Assembly: GCF_002298975.1 (NCBI RefSeq)
Contig: NZ_DBMV01000005.1
Location: 1-64,000, forward strand
Direction: 5' to 3'
DNA: 64,000 nt
From: Ralstonia sp. UBA689
GTDB taxonomy: Bacteria > Pseudomonadota > Gammaproteobacteria > Burkholderiales > Burkholderiaceae
Positions 44,897 through 57,571 of the stretch are shown in pieces. The notes beneath the pieces are model-generated. The model saw nothing but the letters and a program-made list of their open reading frames with translations. It was not told where the DNA came from and made no database searches. How positions within the stretch are numbered: position 1 is the stretch's first letter; every line of letters starts with the position of its first letter. The position numbers were made by a program, and so were the translations under genes.

Positions 44897-47176
44897 ATGA
44901 AATTCCGCTTTCCCGTCATCATCATCGACGAGGATTTCCGCTCCGAGAACATCTCCGGGTCGGGCATTCGCGCGCTCGCGCAGGCCATTGAAGAAGAGGG
45001 CATGGAGGTCACGGGCCTCACCAGCTATGGTGACCTGACCTCGTTCGCGCAACAGTCCAGCCGTGCGTCCACCTTCATCGTCTCGATCGACGACGACGAA
45101 TTCATCAACCCGGACAACGAAAAGCCCGAACCGGAAGCCGTCGAGAACCTGCGCGCCTTCGTGGCCGAAGTGCGCCGCCGCAATGCCGACATTCCGATCT
45201 TCCTGTACGGCGAGACGCGCACCTCGCGTCACCTGCCGAACGACGTGCTGCGCGAGCTGCACGGCTTCATCCACATGTTCGAGGACACGCCCGAGTTCGT
45301 GGCCCGGCACATCATCCGTGAAGCGCGCAACTATCTGGACTCGCTGCCGCCGCCGTTTTTCAAGGCGCTGATCGACTACGCGCAGGACAGTTCGTATTCG
45401 TGGCACTGCCCGGGGCACTCGGGCGGCGTGGCGTTCCTCAAGAGCCCGGTGGGTCAGGTGTTCCACCAGTTCTTCGGCGAGAACATGCTGCGCGCCGATG
45501 TCTGCAACGCCGTGGAAGAGCTCGGCCAATTGCTCGACCACACCGGCCCCGTGGCCGCGTCCGAGCGTAATGCCGCGCGCATCTTCGGCTCCGACCACAT
45601 GTTCTTCGTGACCAACGGCACGTCCACGTCGAACAAGATGGTGTGGCATGCCAACGTGGCACCCGGCGACATCGTGGTGGTGGACCGCAACTGCCATAAG
45701 TCGATCCTGCACGCGATCATGATGACGGGCGCGATCCCGGTCTTCCTGATGCCGACGCGCAACCATTTCGGCATCATCGGTCCGATCCCGAAGAGCGAGT
45801 TCGAGCCCGAGACGATTGCCAAGAAGATCGCCGATCACCCGTTCGCCAGCCAGGCCAAGAACAAGAAGCCGCGCATCCTGACCATCACGCAGGGCACGTA
45901 CGACGGCGTGCTGTACAACGCCGAGATGATCAAGAGCATGCTGTCGACCGAAATCGACACGCTGCACTTTGACGAGGCCTGGCTGCCGCACGCGTCGTTC
46001 CACCCGTTCTACGAGGACATGCACGCCATCGGCCACGGCCGTCCGCGAAGCAAGGACGCGCTGGTGTTTGCCACGCAGAGCACGCACAAGCTGCTGGCCG
46101 GTCTGTCGCAGGCGTCGCAGATCCTCGTGCAGGACTCCGAGACGCGCAAGCTCGATACGTACCGCTTCAACGAGGCGTATCTGATGCACACGTCGACGAG
46201 CCCGCAATACTCGATCATTGCGTCGTGCGACGTCGCCGCGGCGATGATGGAAGCGCCGGGCGGCACTGCGCTGGTAGAGGAGAGCATTGCCGAAGCGCTG
46301 GATTTCCGCCGCGCCATGCGCAAGGTGGAGCAGGAATACGTCGGCACGAATGGCGGCAATGGACGCGGCGACGACTGGTGGTTCAAGGTCTGGGGCCCGA
46401 ACGACCTGTCCGACGAAGGCATCGAAGACCGCGAAGCATGGATGCTCAAGGCCAACGAGCGCTGGCATGGCTTTGGCAACCTGGCTGAAGACTTCAACCT
46501 GCTTGACCCGATCAAGGCCACCATCATCACCCCGGGCCTGGACGTGGACGGCAAGTTCAGCGATTCGGGTATCCCGGCGGCCATCGTCACGCGCTATCTG
46601 GCCGAGCACGGCATCATCGTCGAAAAGACTGGCCTGTACTCGTTCTTCATCATGTTCACCATCGGCATCACCAAGGGCCGCTGGAACTCGATGGTGACCG
46701 AGCTGCAGCAATTCAAGGACGACTATGACAACAACCAGCCACTGTGGCGTGTGCTGCCGGAGTTCGTGCGCCAGCATCCGCAGTACGAGCGCATCGGCTT
46801 GCGTGAGTTGTGCGACAGCATCCACAGCGTCTACCAGGCCAACGACGTGGCCCGCGTGACGACCGAGATGTACCTGTCGAACATGGAACCGGCGATGAAG
46901 CCGTCCGACGCCTGGGCCAAGATGGCGCACCGCGAAACCGAGCGCGTCGGCATCGACGATCTGGAAGGCCGCATCACCGCCATCTTGCTGACGCCGTATC
47001 CGCCGGGCATTCCGCTGCTGATTCCTGGCGAGCGCTTCAATAAGACGATCGTGCAGTACCTGCAGTTTGCGCGTGAGTTCAACAAACTGTTCCCGGGCTT
47101 CGAGACCGATATCCACGGGCTGGTCGAAGAGGAGGTCGACGGCAAGATGGGGTACTTCGTCGACTGCGTGCGTTAA
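44897..47176 (+). CDS. Arginine/lysine/ornithine decarboxylase (PLP, fold III-type large form)
   Basis: A 759-residue PLP decarboxylase of the large Orn/Lys/Arg family. It has an N-terminal response-regulator-like wing domain (1-130). The core contains WHCPGHSGGVAF and the PLP lysine Lys398 in QSTHKLLAGLSQAS, and a C-terminal domain completes it. It could produce agmatine, cadaverine or putrescine for polyamine supply or acid resistance. The substrate cannot be read safely from the sequence. AAGGA precedes the ATG, and a strong terminator follows. Confidence 0.93.
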   Translation: MKFRFPVIIIDEDFRSENISGSGIRALAQAIEEEGMEVTGLTSYGDLTSFAQQSSRASTFIVSIDDDEFINPDNEKPEPEAVENLRAFVAEVRRRNADIPIFLYGETRTSRHLPNDVLRELHGFIHMFEDTPEFVARHIIREARNYLDSLPPPFFKALIDYAQDSSYSWHCPGHSGGVAFLKSPVGQVFHQFFGENMLRADVCNAVEELGQLLDHTGPVAASERNAARIFGSDHMFFVTNGTSTSNKMVWHANVAPGDIVVVDRNCHKSILHAIMMTGAIPVFLMPTRNHFGIIGPIPKSEFEPETIAKKIADHPFASQAKNKKPRILTITQGTYDGVLYNAEMIKSMLSTEIDTLHFDEAWLPHASFHPFYEDMHAIGHGRPRSKDALVFATQSTHKLLAGLSQASQILVQDSETRKLDTYRFNEAYLMHTSTSPQYSIIASCDVAAAMMEAPGGTALVEESIAEALDFRRAMRKVEQEYVGTNGGNGRGDDWWFKVWGPNDLSDEGIEDREAWMLKANERWHGFGNLAEDFNLLDPIKATIITPGLDVDGKFSDSGIPAAIVTRYLAEHGIIVEKTGLYSFFIMFTIGITKGRWNSMVTELQQFKDDYDNNQPLWRVLPEFVRQHPQYERIGLRELCDSIHSVYQANDVARVTTEMYLSNMEPAMKPSDAWAKMAHRETERVGIDDLEGRITAILLTPYPPGIPLLIPGERFNKTIVQYLQFAREFNKLFPGFETDIHGLVEEEVDGKMGYFVDCVR

Positions 47177-47198
47177 GTTCGGGTCGTACAAAAGCAAA

Positions 47199-47228
47199 AC
47201 GCCGCGCAAATCATTGCGCGGCGTTTTT
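47199..47228. terminator. Bidirectional terminator between the decarboxylase gene and argH
   Basis: An 11-bp perfect stem ACGCCGCGCAA/TTGCGCGGCGT (47199-47209, 47214-47224) with a four-base loop. T-runs lie on both strands (TTTTT on plus, TTTTGC on minus). It serves two convergent genes. Confidence 0.93.
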
Positions 47229-47248
47229 GCTTGGAGCGTCGCGACGGC

Positions 47249-48664
47249 TTATTCGGCCAGCGCGGCGCGTGCAAACGCGATGGCCTGCTTCACCTGTTCC
47301 GGCGCTGTCCCGCCGATGTGGTTGCGCGAAGCCACCGAGCCTTCCAGTGTCAGCACCGCGTGCACGTCGTCGCCGATCAGATTGGCCTTGTCGCCCAGGC
47401 CGCTGATGTCACGCAATTGCGCGACCGACAGGTCAGCCAAGTCGCAGCGCAGATCGTCGCAGGCGCGCACCGCGTGGGCCACGGCTTCGTGTGCATCGCG
47501 GAAGGGCAGGCCGCGCTTGACCAGGTAGTCGGCCAGGTCGGTGGCGGTGGCGTAGCCCTGCAGCGCGGCAGCGCGCATGGCGTCGGCCTTGACGGTGATG
47601 CCCGGCACCATGTCGGCAAAGATGCGCAGCGTGTCGGCCACGGTATCCACCGTGTCGAACAGCGGTTCCTTGTCTTCCTGGTTGTCCTTGTTGTAGGCCA
47701 GCGGTTGGCCCTTCATCAGCGTGAGCAGGCCGATCAGGTGGCCGTTGACGCGGCCGGTCTTGCCGCGCGCCAGTTCAGGCACGTCGGGGTTCTTCTTCTG
47801 CGGCATGATCGAGCTGCCGGTGCAGAAGCGGTCGGCAATGTCGATAAAGCCCACACGCGGGCTCATCCACAGCACCAGTTCTTCAGAGAAGCGCGAGACG
47901 TGCGTCATGATGAGCGCGGCTGCGGCGCAGAATTCGATGGCGAAGTCGCGGTCGGACACGGCATCCAGCGAATTGCGGCATACGCCGTCAAAGCCCAGTT
48001 GCTGCGCGACGAATTCGCGATCGATCGGGTAGCTTGTGCCGGCCAGCGCGGCGGCGCCCAGCGGCAGGCGGTTGACGCGGCGGCGGGCGTCGAGCATGCG
48101 CTCGGTATCGCGCGTGAACATTTCCACATAAGCCAGCAGGTGGTGGCCGAACGTGACGGGCTGCGCGACCTGCAGGTGCGTGAAGCCTGGGACGATGGTG
48201 CCGGCATGCAGCTCGGCCAAGTCCAGCAGGGCACCGCGCAAGGCTTTGAGCAAACCGACGATGTTGTCAATCTCGCTGCGCAGCCACAGGCGGATGTCGG
48301 TGGCGACCTGGTCGTTGCGCGAGCGGCCGGTGTGCAGGCGCTTGCCGGCGTCGCCCGCCAGCGCGGTCAGGCGCGCTTCGATGTTCAGGTGCACGTCTTC
48401 CAGATCGAGCTTCCACTCGAACGCGCCGGCTTCGATCTCCTGGCGGATCTGCGTCATGCCTTTCTCAATCGCGGCGCGGTCGGCCTCGGCGATGATGCCC
48501 TGCTTGGCGAGCATGGCTGCGTGCGCGAGCGAGCCCTGGATGTCGAACAGTGCGAGGCGCTTGTCGAAGAACACCGACGCGGTATAGCGCTTGACAAGAT
48601 CGGACACCGGCTCGTTAAAGCGGGCGGACCACGCTTCGGCCTTCTTGGCGAGTTGGGAGGTCAT
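47249..48664 (-). CDS. argH: Argininosuccinate lyase
   Basis: Cleaves argininosuccinate to arginine and fumarate, the last step of arginine synthesis. The 471-residue protein has the fumarase/aspartase superfamily signature [11 protein letters not shown] (containing the catalytic serine), [13 protein letters not shown], and PGFTHLQ. It faces the basic amino acid decarboxylase gene, and a -10-like TATAAT lies upstream on the same strand. Confidence 0.97.
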   Translation of the reverse strand: MTSQLAKKAEAWSARFNEPVSDLVKRYTASVFFDKRLALFDIQGSLAHAAMLAKQGIIAEADRAAIEKGMTQIRQEIEAGAFEWKLDLEDVHLNIEARLTALAGDAGKRLHTGRSRNDQVATDIRLWLRSEIDNIVGLLKALRGALLDLAELHAGTIVPGFTHLQVAQPVTFGHHLLAYVEMFTRDTERMLDARRRVNRLPLGAAALAGTSYPIDREFVAQQLGFDGVCRNSLDAVSDRDFAIEFCAAAALIMTHVSRFSEELVLWMSPRVGFIDIADRFCTGSSIMPQKKNPDVPELARGKTGRVNGHLIGLLTLMKGQPLAYNKDNQEDKEPLFDTVDTVADTLRIFADMVPGITVKADAMRAAALQGYATATDLADYLVKRGLPFRDAHEAVAHAVRACDDLRCDLADLSVAQLRDISGLGDKANLIGDDVHAVLTLEGSVASRNHIGGTAPEQVKQAIAFARAALAE

Positions 48665-48726
48665 GGGCGGACAGCTGGAGGAGGGCGGACGGCAGGACGC
48701 GCCGGCCGCGAATTCAGGAAACCGCG

Positions 48727-48732
48727 ATTATA
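48727..48732 (-). promoter_or_regulatory. Likely -10 element of argH
   Basis: On the minus strand this is a perfect TATAAT about 60 bases before the argH ATG. No good -35 is visible at the right spacing, so the promoter may need an activator or an extended -10. Confidence 0.45.
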
Positions 48733-48770
48733 TCGCCCGGCGGGCCTTTCAGCCCCCGCGCCAGAGCTGG

Positions 48771-49490
48771 CTAAAGCGTGTTGTCGATCAGCGCGCCCTT
48801 GAAGATGACCGGCCCGGTCGGCCCCTCCGGATTGGGTGAGCCGCCACGCGGTTCCACGCTGATGGCCAGTGCGGGCACCTGCCGCAACGGCTGCGCTACC
48901 GTCAGCCGCACGGCGCGCTGGTGCCCTATCACCCCAAGTGACTGAGGATGCCCGCCGGGCGGCAGCGCCCAGAGTTGCAAGGCCTGTTCAGTGTTGAGCG
49001 GCGTGGCATCCAGCCGCTTGAGCGATAGCGTGCCGGTGCGCGCATCCCAGGTGACGAGCACGGCCGCCTGGGCCTGCGCGTCCTGCAGCACGGCAACGGC
49101 GTTGGCGACAGGCGCCTCGCGCAATTGCTGCGCCAGCCGCAGGTTCAGCCCGATCGCCACCGCCGCGACCACGGCGGCGATTACGGTGGCGCCGCGCCAG
49201 AAGCCGGTGCCTTGCCAAAGCCGTTGCCAAAGGGCTTTCCGCGGCGGCGCCGGGTCGCGCCAGCCAAGCTGCACTTCCACGCGGCAGAGGATTTCCGGCA
49301 ACGGGGCCGTGGCCGGCTGCAATGCGGGCAGGTCGGCCAGATAGCGTTGCCAGCGCTCGACCGTGGCACGCACTGCGTCGTCGTGGCGAATGATCTGCTC
49401 GAAGCGGCGGCGTGCACCGGCGCGCAACGTGCCGACCGCGTATTCGGCAGCCAGCTTGTCGACGAGCTCTGGGTAGCGGCGCGGGTCCAT
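48771..49490 (-). CDS. Anti-sigma factor, RskA family
   Basis: A 239-residue single-pass membrane protein. Residues 1-80 form the cytoplasmic anti-sigma domain (LVDKLAAEYAVGTLRAGARRRFEQII). A membrane segment spans about residues 108-126 (VIAAVVAAVAIGLNL). The periplasmic RskA-type domain holds TWDARTGTLSL and ALQLWALPPGGHPQSLGV. No zinc-binding HxxxCxxC motif is present. Its start overlaps the stop of the ECF sigma gene (TGATG), fixing it as the cognate anti-sigma. Confidence 0.92.
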   Translation of the reverse strand: MDPRRYPELVDKLAAEYAVGTLRAGARRRFEQIIRHDDAVRATVERWQRYLADLPALQPATAPLPEILCRVEVQLGWRDPAPPRKALWQRLWQGTGFWRGATVIAAVVAAVAIGLNLRLAQQLREAPVANAVAVLQDAQAQAAVLVTWDARTGTLSLKRLDATPLNTEQALQLWALPPGGHPQSLGVIGHQRAVRLTVAQPLRQVPALAISVEPRGGSPNPEGPTGPVIFKGALIDNTL

Positions 49491-50134
49491 CACGGCGCTC
49501 CTAAACATTCGCGCAGGCGCTCCAGGCCGCGCCGCATCCACGACTTGACGGTGCCCAGCGGCAGCGACAACGTCTGCGCCAGCTCGCTGTGCGACAGGTC
49601 ACGCAGATACGCCTGCGACACCACCTCGCGTTGCTTCGGGTCCAGGCGCTTGAGGCATTCGGCCAGCGCGCGGGCCTGCTGGCCGGCGAGCGCGAGGTCG
49701 GCCGGGCCAGGGGCGTGGTCTGCCAGGACATCGGCGTAGGTGTCATCCAGCGGCACGGATTCCTGCACACGTTCGGCACGCTGCCTGCGCAGGCAATCGA
49801 GTGCGCGGTTGCGCACGATGGTGGTCATCCACGTCATGGGGGCGGCCATGTGGGGGCGGTAATCGCCGGCGTGGCGCCAGATGTTGACGAAGCTTTCTTG
49901 CAAGACGTCCTCGGCCCAGTCTTTCCTGACCAAGATACGCAGCGCGAGCCCAAACAGTTTCGGCGCACAGCGCGTGTAGAGCGTGCGCAGGGCGTCGCGC
50001 TCGCCCAGGCCGATGCGTTGCAGCAGGGCGGTCAGCTCTTCCGCCTCGGCGCTCTGGGCACGGCCTGTGGACGCCGGCGGTGTGTCGGCGTCTGGTGCTG
50101 CGTGGTCTGGGGCGGTGCGTTGGAAGGTCAGCAC
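49490..50134 (-). CDS. ECF-type RNA polymerase sigma factor
   Basis: A 214-residue sigma factor with region 2 (LRILVRKDWAEDVLQESFVNIWRHAGDYRP; MTTIVRNRALDCLRR) and region 4 (CLKRLDPKQREVVSQAYLRDLSHSELAQTLSLPLGTVKSWMRRGLERLR). It resembles the SigK/RpoE-like group paired with RskA anti-sigmas. The best start is GTG at 50134 (MLTFQRTAPDHAA); the long upstream frame has no support. The signal released by the anti-sigma is unknown. Confidence 0.9.
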   Translation of the reverse strand: MLTFQRTAPDHAAPDADTPPASTGRAQSAEAEELTALLQRIGLGERDALRTLYTRCAPKLFGLALRILVRKDWAEDVLQESFVNIWRHAGDYRPHMAAPMTWMTTIVRNRALDCLRRQRAERVQESVPLDDTYADVLADHAPGPADLALAGQQARALAECLKRLDPKQREVVSQAYLRDLSHSELAQTLSLPLGTVKSWMRRGLERLRECLGAP

Positions 50135-50218
50135 GGGTGGCTTTGTGGAGGGGCCTGCCCAAAGTGTAGGAAGAAAGCGGGGCCGTCGGGGCAATTCACG
50201 GGGGGCGCGCTGCGGTTT

Positions 50219-50248
50219 GCATCCGTTTGACGATGACCTTCGTATAAG
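50219..50248 (+). promoter_or_regulatory. Candidate ECF-type promoter of the ferritin-like gene
   Basis: GCATCC (50219-50224) and CGTATAAG (50241-50248) are separated by 16 bases in the 194-base gap between the divergent sigma and ferritin-like genes. The layout resembles ECF promoters, and there is no better sigma70 pair. The assignment is inferred from position. Confidence 0.4.
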
Positions 50249-50327
50249 CGGGCAGGCGCTGGACAAACGCCGACGGCACGACCCGAGAAGGGCTGTGCCT
50301 CCTCCCATGAACGCAAGGAGTGCAACG

Positions 50328-50933
50328 ATGGATACGACCAAAGATGGTGAGCTGTTCGATGCAGACACCCCGCGCATCGACGCGCGGCGCCGCGTGCTGC
50401 TACGCGCGCCGGGGCTGATGGCGCTAGGCTCGCTGGCGGCGGTATCGCTGGGGCAGTCGATGCCGGCATGGGCACAGACCCAGTCGGGCAGCGTAAAGGA
50501 TGACATCAACATCCTGAACGTGGCGCTGGGGCTGGAGTACCAGGCCATCGCCGCATATCAGGTTGGGGCCGAGAGCGGTCTGCTGCAAAAGCCTGTGCTG
50601 GATACGGCTGTCAAGTTCCAGGGGCACCACAAGGCACACGCGCAGGTGCTGGCGGGTACGGTGTCCAAGATGGGCGGCACGCCGGTGATGGCCAAGAAGA
50701 CCGCCGAATACAACTTTCCGGTCAGTCAGTTGAAGACGCAGGCCGACGTGCTGCGCTTTGCTGCTGGGCTGGAGAAGGGCGCCACCTCGGCTTATGTGGG
50801 CGTGATGCCGAATTTCTACACGCGCGATCTGACCAAGGCCGCCGCCAGCATCATGGGCGATGAAGCCATGCACTGGGCCGTGCTGCTTTCGGTGCTGGGT
50901 GAAGACCCGGTGCCGGTGGCATTCGTCGGCTGA
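50328..50933 (+). CDS. Ferritin-like protein with Tat-like signal
   Basis: A 201-residue exported protein. An arginine-rich motif (DARRRVLLRAPG, residues 18-29) and a hydrophobic stretch end at PAWAQ (residue 50), a Tat-type signal. A ferritin_2-like four-helix domain follows, with NILNVALGLEYQAIAAYQVG, GHHKAHAQVL and DEAMHWAVLL supplying the acidic and histidine residues expected of a metal site. AAGGAG lies seven bases before the ATG. Divergent from the ECF sigma operon and probably part of its regulon. Iron binding is inferred. Confidence 0.85.
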   Translation: MDTTKDGELFDADTPRIDARRRVLLRAPGLMALGSLAAVSLGQSMPAWAQTQSGSVKDDINILNVALGLEYQAIAAYQVGAESGLLQKPVLDTAVKFQGHHKAHAQVLAGTVSKMGGTPVMAKKTAEYNFPVSQLKTQADVLRFAAGLEKGATSAYVGVMPNFYTRDLTKAAASIMGDEAMHWAVLLSVLGEDPVPVAFVG

Positions 50934-50998
50934 GCCGGAAACTTCTGCAGTGTCCGTCCGGTAGAGGGGCGGACGCTGGCCGCCGCGCCGTCCGCTCG

Positions 50999-51883
50999 TT
51001 ATGGTGTGGCGGCTTTTTTGTAGGCATCGAAGGCGGCGACGATGCAATCCATGAGGGCGCGCACGCGAGCGGTCTTGTGCAGATCGGCGTGCGTGACCAG
51101 CCAGACGTCCTGAAACCGGCGGCGGCTGGGCATGACGCGTACCAGTTGAGGATGCGGATCAGCTCGGCAGCAGACCAGCTCGGTCATGCCGATGCCCGCA
51201 GCCACCGCTTCGAAGATCGCCATGGCGGAGCCGGTCTGCAGTACCACGCGCCCGCGTGAGATCGGTTCGCCGCACAGCTCTTCCCAGAACCAGGGCGTTT
51301 CGTTGCGCGGATATAGCACAAGGTCGTGCCCCGCAAACGCGCTGCCTTCTTCCGGCATGCCGCGCGCCGCCACGTAAGCGCGGCTGGCGTAGATGCCGGT
51401 TTCCAATTGTGCGATGCGCCGCGCGATCAGGTCCGGCGCGTCCGGCCGTAGCGTGCGCACCGCGACGTCCGCTTCGCGCTTGGTGAGATTGGCGATGCTC
51501 TTGGACACCAGGCAGACGATGTCGATGCCTGGGTGTTTCTGCCGCAGTTGCGCAATGGCCGGCAGCACGAACGCGGCGGCCAGCGTATCGGTGGTCGCCA
51601 CGCGGATAGTGCCGGCGAGTTGCTCGTCCGTGCCCGCAATGCGGCGTTCGATCGTGTGTGCGGCCTGCTCCATGGCTTCGGCCGGGCCGAGCAGCGCTTC
51701 ACCGGCGGTTGTGAGCACCAGCGCCGTCGAAGTCCTCAGGAACAGCTTGGCTGAAAGTTCCGCCTCCAGCGCGGCGATGCGGCGGCCGACGGTGGCCTGG
51801 TCCACGCCCAGCCGCTGTGCCGCGCCGCGCAGCGTGCCTGTGCGCGCCACGGCCAGAAAGATGCGCGCGTTGTCCCAGTTCAC
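50999..51883 (-). CDS. LysR-family transcriptional regulator
   Basis: A 294-residue LysR protein starting with GTG (MNWDNARIFLAVARTGTLRGAAQRLGVDQATVGRRIAALE). The helix-turn-helix covers residues about 17-38 and the effector domain residues 88-290. The longer frame from 51958 was rejected because the family begins at NWDNARIFL. It is divergent from a DHA2-type exporter, a common regulator-target pair. Inducer unknown. Confidence 0.9.
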   Translation of the reverse strand: MNWDNARIFLAVARTGTLRGAAQRLGVDQATVGRRIAALEAELSAKLFLRTSTALVLTTAGEALLGPAEAMEQAAHTIERRIAGTDEQLAGTIRVATTDTLAAAFVLPAIAQLRQKHPGIDIVCLVSKSIANLTKREADVAVRTLRPDAPDLIARRIAQLETGIYASRAYVAARGMPEEGSAFAGHDLVLYPRNETPWFWEELCGEPISRGRVVLQTGSAMAIFEAVAAGIGMTELVCCRADPHPQLVRVMPSRRRFQDVWLVTHADLHKTARVRALMDCIVAAFDAYKKAATP

Positions 51884-52020
51884 GTTTGGCTCCGTTGCTG
51901 TGTTGTTTGGTGATGCATAAATGCATTGCTCTGCCGCATAAACGCTGCTTTTTTGCATGCTTTGCCAAGCCTACACTTGGCCACATGAAATTGCCAAACG
52001 ATTCCGCCGGGGGTTCCGCC

Positions 52021-53427
52021 ATGCCATCCTGCACCGCCATTCCTGTCGCGCCGCCTGCTGCCGATCTGAGCCGCTGGCGCCGCAATGCCACGCTGGCCAT
52101 CCTCACCTCGGGGGTCTTCATGGCAGTGCTCGACACGACGGTCGTCAACGTGGCACTCATCGCCATGCGTGACAGCCTGCATAGCAGCATTGCCGAACTC
52201 GCGTGGATCGTCGATGCCTACACGCTCGCCTTTGCCGCCTTCATCCTCACGGGCGGCCTGTTGAGTGACCGCATCGGCGCGCGCACGGTGTTTCTGGCCG
52301 GCATGGCCGTGTTCATTGCTGCTTCCGCCGCGTGTGGGCTGGCGCCGTCGGTGGCTGCGCTGATTGCAGCGCGCGTTCTGCAAGGCGTGGGCGCGGCGAT
52401 GTTCCTGCCGAGTTCACTGTCGCTCGTGCGCGCGACGTTTGAAGATCCGCGCGAGCGCGCATGGGCCATCGGCCTGTGGGGCGGCATTGTGGCGACTGCG
52501 GCGGCGGTGGGCCCGGCGCTGGGCGGTGTGCTGGTCGACGCATACGGGTGGCGCAGCGCGTTTCTCATCAACGTGCCGCTGGGCGTGGCCGGCATGCTGG
52601 GCACGTGGGTGATCGTGCGCCATGTGCAGCTTTCGCGCGCACGCCCGTTCGATTGGGCGGGGCAGGTGACCAGCACGGCAATGCTCGCGGCGTTGTGTTT
52701 TGCGGCCATCGAGTGGCCGGTGCGCGGTGTGCAGTCGCCGTGGGTGTGGGGCGCCGCACTGCTGACCGTGGCCGCCGGCATGCTGTTCGTGTGGGCCGAA
52801 CGTCGGGTGCGCGCGCCGCTGGTGCCCCTGGCGTGGTTCGCGCATCGGACGCTGGGCGCGGTCAACGGCGTGGGTTTCCTGTTGAATTTCGGCTACTACG
52901 GCGCGCTGTTCGTGCTGAGTCTGCACTTGCAGAACGTCGAGCACTTCAGCGCACGCCAGACCGGCCTCACGCTGCTGCCGATGGCGTTCAGCCTGTCGGC
53001 GGGCAACATCTTCGCGGGCAAGCTGATGGCGCGCTTTTCGATGCCCAGCATGATGCTGAGCGGCCTCGTGATCGGCGGAATGGGTTTGCTGGCAACGTCG
53101 GCCGCGCTCACCGCGCATGCGCCGCTGTGGTTGGTCTGCGCGGCGACGGTGGCGTACGGTGGCGGTACCGCGCTGGCGATCGCGCCCATGACGTCCACCA
53201 TCCTCGCTGCGGCGCCGGGCGAACTGGCGGGCACGGCGTCTGGGCTGCTCAATGCCGCACGTCAGACCGGCAGTCTGCTGGGCGTGGCGGCGGCAGGCGC
53301 GGTCGTCACCGTGGTGCCCGACGTGGTACGCGCGCTACCGACGGTGTTCGGCCTGATGGCGGTGTCCTACACCGGCGCGGTGGCGATGGCGTGGATCAGC
53401 CGTCGCCCCGCCGCCGCATTGGCGTGA
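52021..53427 (+). CDS. DHA2-family MFS drug exporter (EmrB/QacA type)
   Basis: A 468-residue proton-coupled efflux protein with about 14 membrane segments. Hallmarks are LDTTVVNVAL (motif D1 of the DHA2 family, near residue 41), LSDRIGART (motif A) and the helix-5 antiporter motif region GPALGGVLVD. GGGGG lies before the ATG at 52021; an in-frame ATG at 51985 would add 12 residues. Substrate unknown. Probably controlled by the divergent LysR protein. Its stop lies 13 bases from the convergent ppc stop. Confidence 0.9.
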   Translation: MPSCTAIPVAPPAADLSRWRRNATLAILTSGVFMAVLDTTVVNVALIAMRDSLHSSIAELAWIVDAYTLAFAAFILTGGLLSDRIGARTVFLAGMAVFIAASAACGLAPSVAALIAARVLQGVGAAMFLPSSLSLVRATFEDPRERAWAIGLWGGIVATAAAVGPALGGVLVDAYGWRSAFLINVPLGVAGMLGTWVIVRHVQLSRARPFDWAGQVTSTAMLAALCFAAIEWPVRGVQSPWVWGAALLTVAAGMLFVWAERRVRAPLVPLAWFAHRTLGAVNGVGFLLNFGYYGALFVLSLHLQNVEHFSARQTGLTLLPMAFSLSAGNIFAGKLMARFSMPSMMLSGLVIGGMGLLATSAALTAHAPLWLVCAATVAYGGGTALAIAPMTSTILAAAPGELAGTASGLLNAARQTGSLLGVAAAGAVVTVVPDVVRALPTVFGLMAVSYTGAVAMAWISRRPAAALA

Positions 53428-53440
53428 TCAGCCGCTTGCC

Positions 53441-56431
<2,991 letters not shown>

Positions 56432-56539
56432 GGTGTCTCCTAAGTTGGATGGTCAAGGTGCCTGAATGGCCCTCTTTTCTGCATCACTTCCACGTGATAG
56501 CCGGGCTGTGGTGAAAATGCTGCGTGCTACCATTGCCGC

Positions 56540-57556
56540 ATGTCTTCTCATGCCCGCCCGACTTCCGTCGAATCCCAGCTTGTAACTGCTCCTGCAGCTC
56601 AGGCGCCGACCAAGCTGGTCATTGCCTCGCGCGAAAGCCGGCTTGCTCTCTGGCAGGCCGAGCACGTGCGTGCTGCATTGCAAAAATACTATCCCGCGTG
56701 CGACGTGTCCATCCTTGGCATGACTACGCGCGGCGACCAGATTCTCGATCGCTCCCTCGCCAAGGTGGGGGGCAAAGGTTTGTTCGTGAAGGAACTGGAA
56801 GTCGCGCTGGCCGAGGGGCGCGCCGATCTGGCCGTCCATTCGCTCAAAGATGTGCCGATGGAGCTGCCTGAAGGCTTCGCGCTGTCGGCCATCCTGGAGC
56901 GTGAAGACCCGCGCGACGCCTTCGTCTCCAACCACTACGCCGATCTGGCCTCGTTGCCGACCGGCGCCGTGGTGGGCACGTCCAGCCTGCGCCGCGAAGC
57001 TTCGCTGCGCGCGCGCTTTCCTCATCTGGTCATCCAGCCGCTGCGTGGCAATCTGGATACGCGCCTGTCCAAGCTGGATCGCGGCGACTACGCAGCCATC
57101 ATCCTTGCCGCCGCCGGACTCAAGCGCTTGGGGCTGGCCGATCGCATCCGCTCAACCATTGCGCCGGAAGAATCACTGCCGGCCGCCGGGCAGGGGGCGC
57201 TGGGCATCGAGATCCGCGCGGATCGCGCCGACGTGCAGGCCTGGCTCGCGCCGCTGCATGACGCGCGCACCGCGCTGGCCGTGACTGCCGAGCGTGCAGT
57301 CTCACGTATCCTGGGCGGCTCGTGCCAAGTGCCGCTGGCGTCATTCGCGCAGTGGTCGGACGCCGGCACACTGCGACTGCGCGCCTTTGTTGCTTCGCAA
57401 GACGGCACTCGCAAGCTGGCTGCCGACGGTGAGACCAAGCCCGCCACGCTGGCCGAGGCCGATGCGCTTGGCGTGCAGGTCGCCCAGCAGATGCTGAACG
57501 GCGGCGCCCGCGACATTCTGGCCATGCTGGGCGCCGACGCCCCGCCCTCGACCTGA
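56540..57556 (+). CDS. hemC: Hydroxymethylbilane synthase (porphobilinogen deaminase)
   Basis: Joins four porphobilinogen units into hydroxymethylbilane for heme and cobalamin-type tetrapyrroles. The 338-residue protein has [41 protein letters not shown], and the dipyrromethane-cofactor Cys262 in [11 protein letters not shown]. The first 24 residues precede the usual start and are low-complexity. hemDX follows after 15 bases. Confidence 0.97.
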   Translation: MSSHARPTSVESQLVTAPAAQAPTKLVIASRESRLALWQAEHVRAALQKYYPACDVSILGMTTRGDQILDRSLAKVGGKGLFVKELEVALAEGRADLAVHSLKDVPMELPEGFALSAILEREDPRDAFVSNHYADLASLPTGAVVGTSSLRREASLRARFPHLVIQPLRGNLDTRLSKLDRGDYAAIILAAAGLKRLGLADRIRSTIAPEESLPAAGQGALGIEIRADRADVQAWLAPLHDARTALAVTAERAVSRILGGSCQVPLASFAQWSDAGTLRLRAFVASQDGTRKLAADGETKPATLAEADALGVQVAQQMLNGGARDILAMLGADAPPST

Positions 57557-57571
57557 CGCCTACGGCTCGCC

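Noticed and set aside
44828..47209. 793-codon open frame on the minus strand
   Set aside because: Lies entirely opposite the basic amino acid decarboxylase gene. Its translation is Arg/His/Val-rich with no domain, typical of antisense frames in GC-rich genes.
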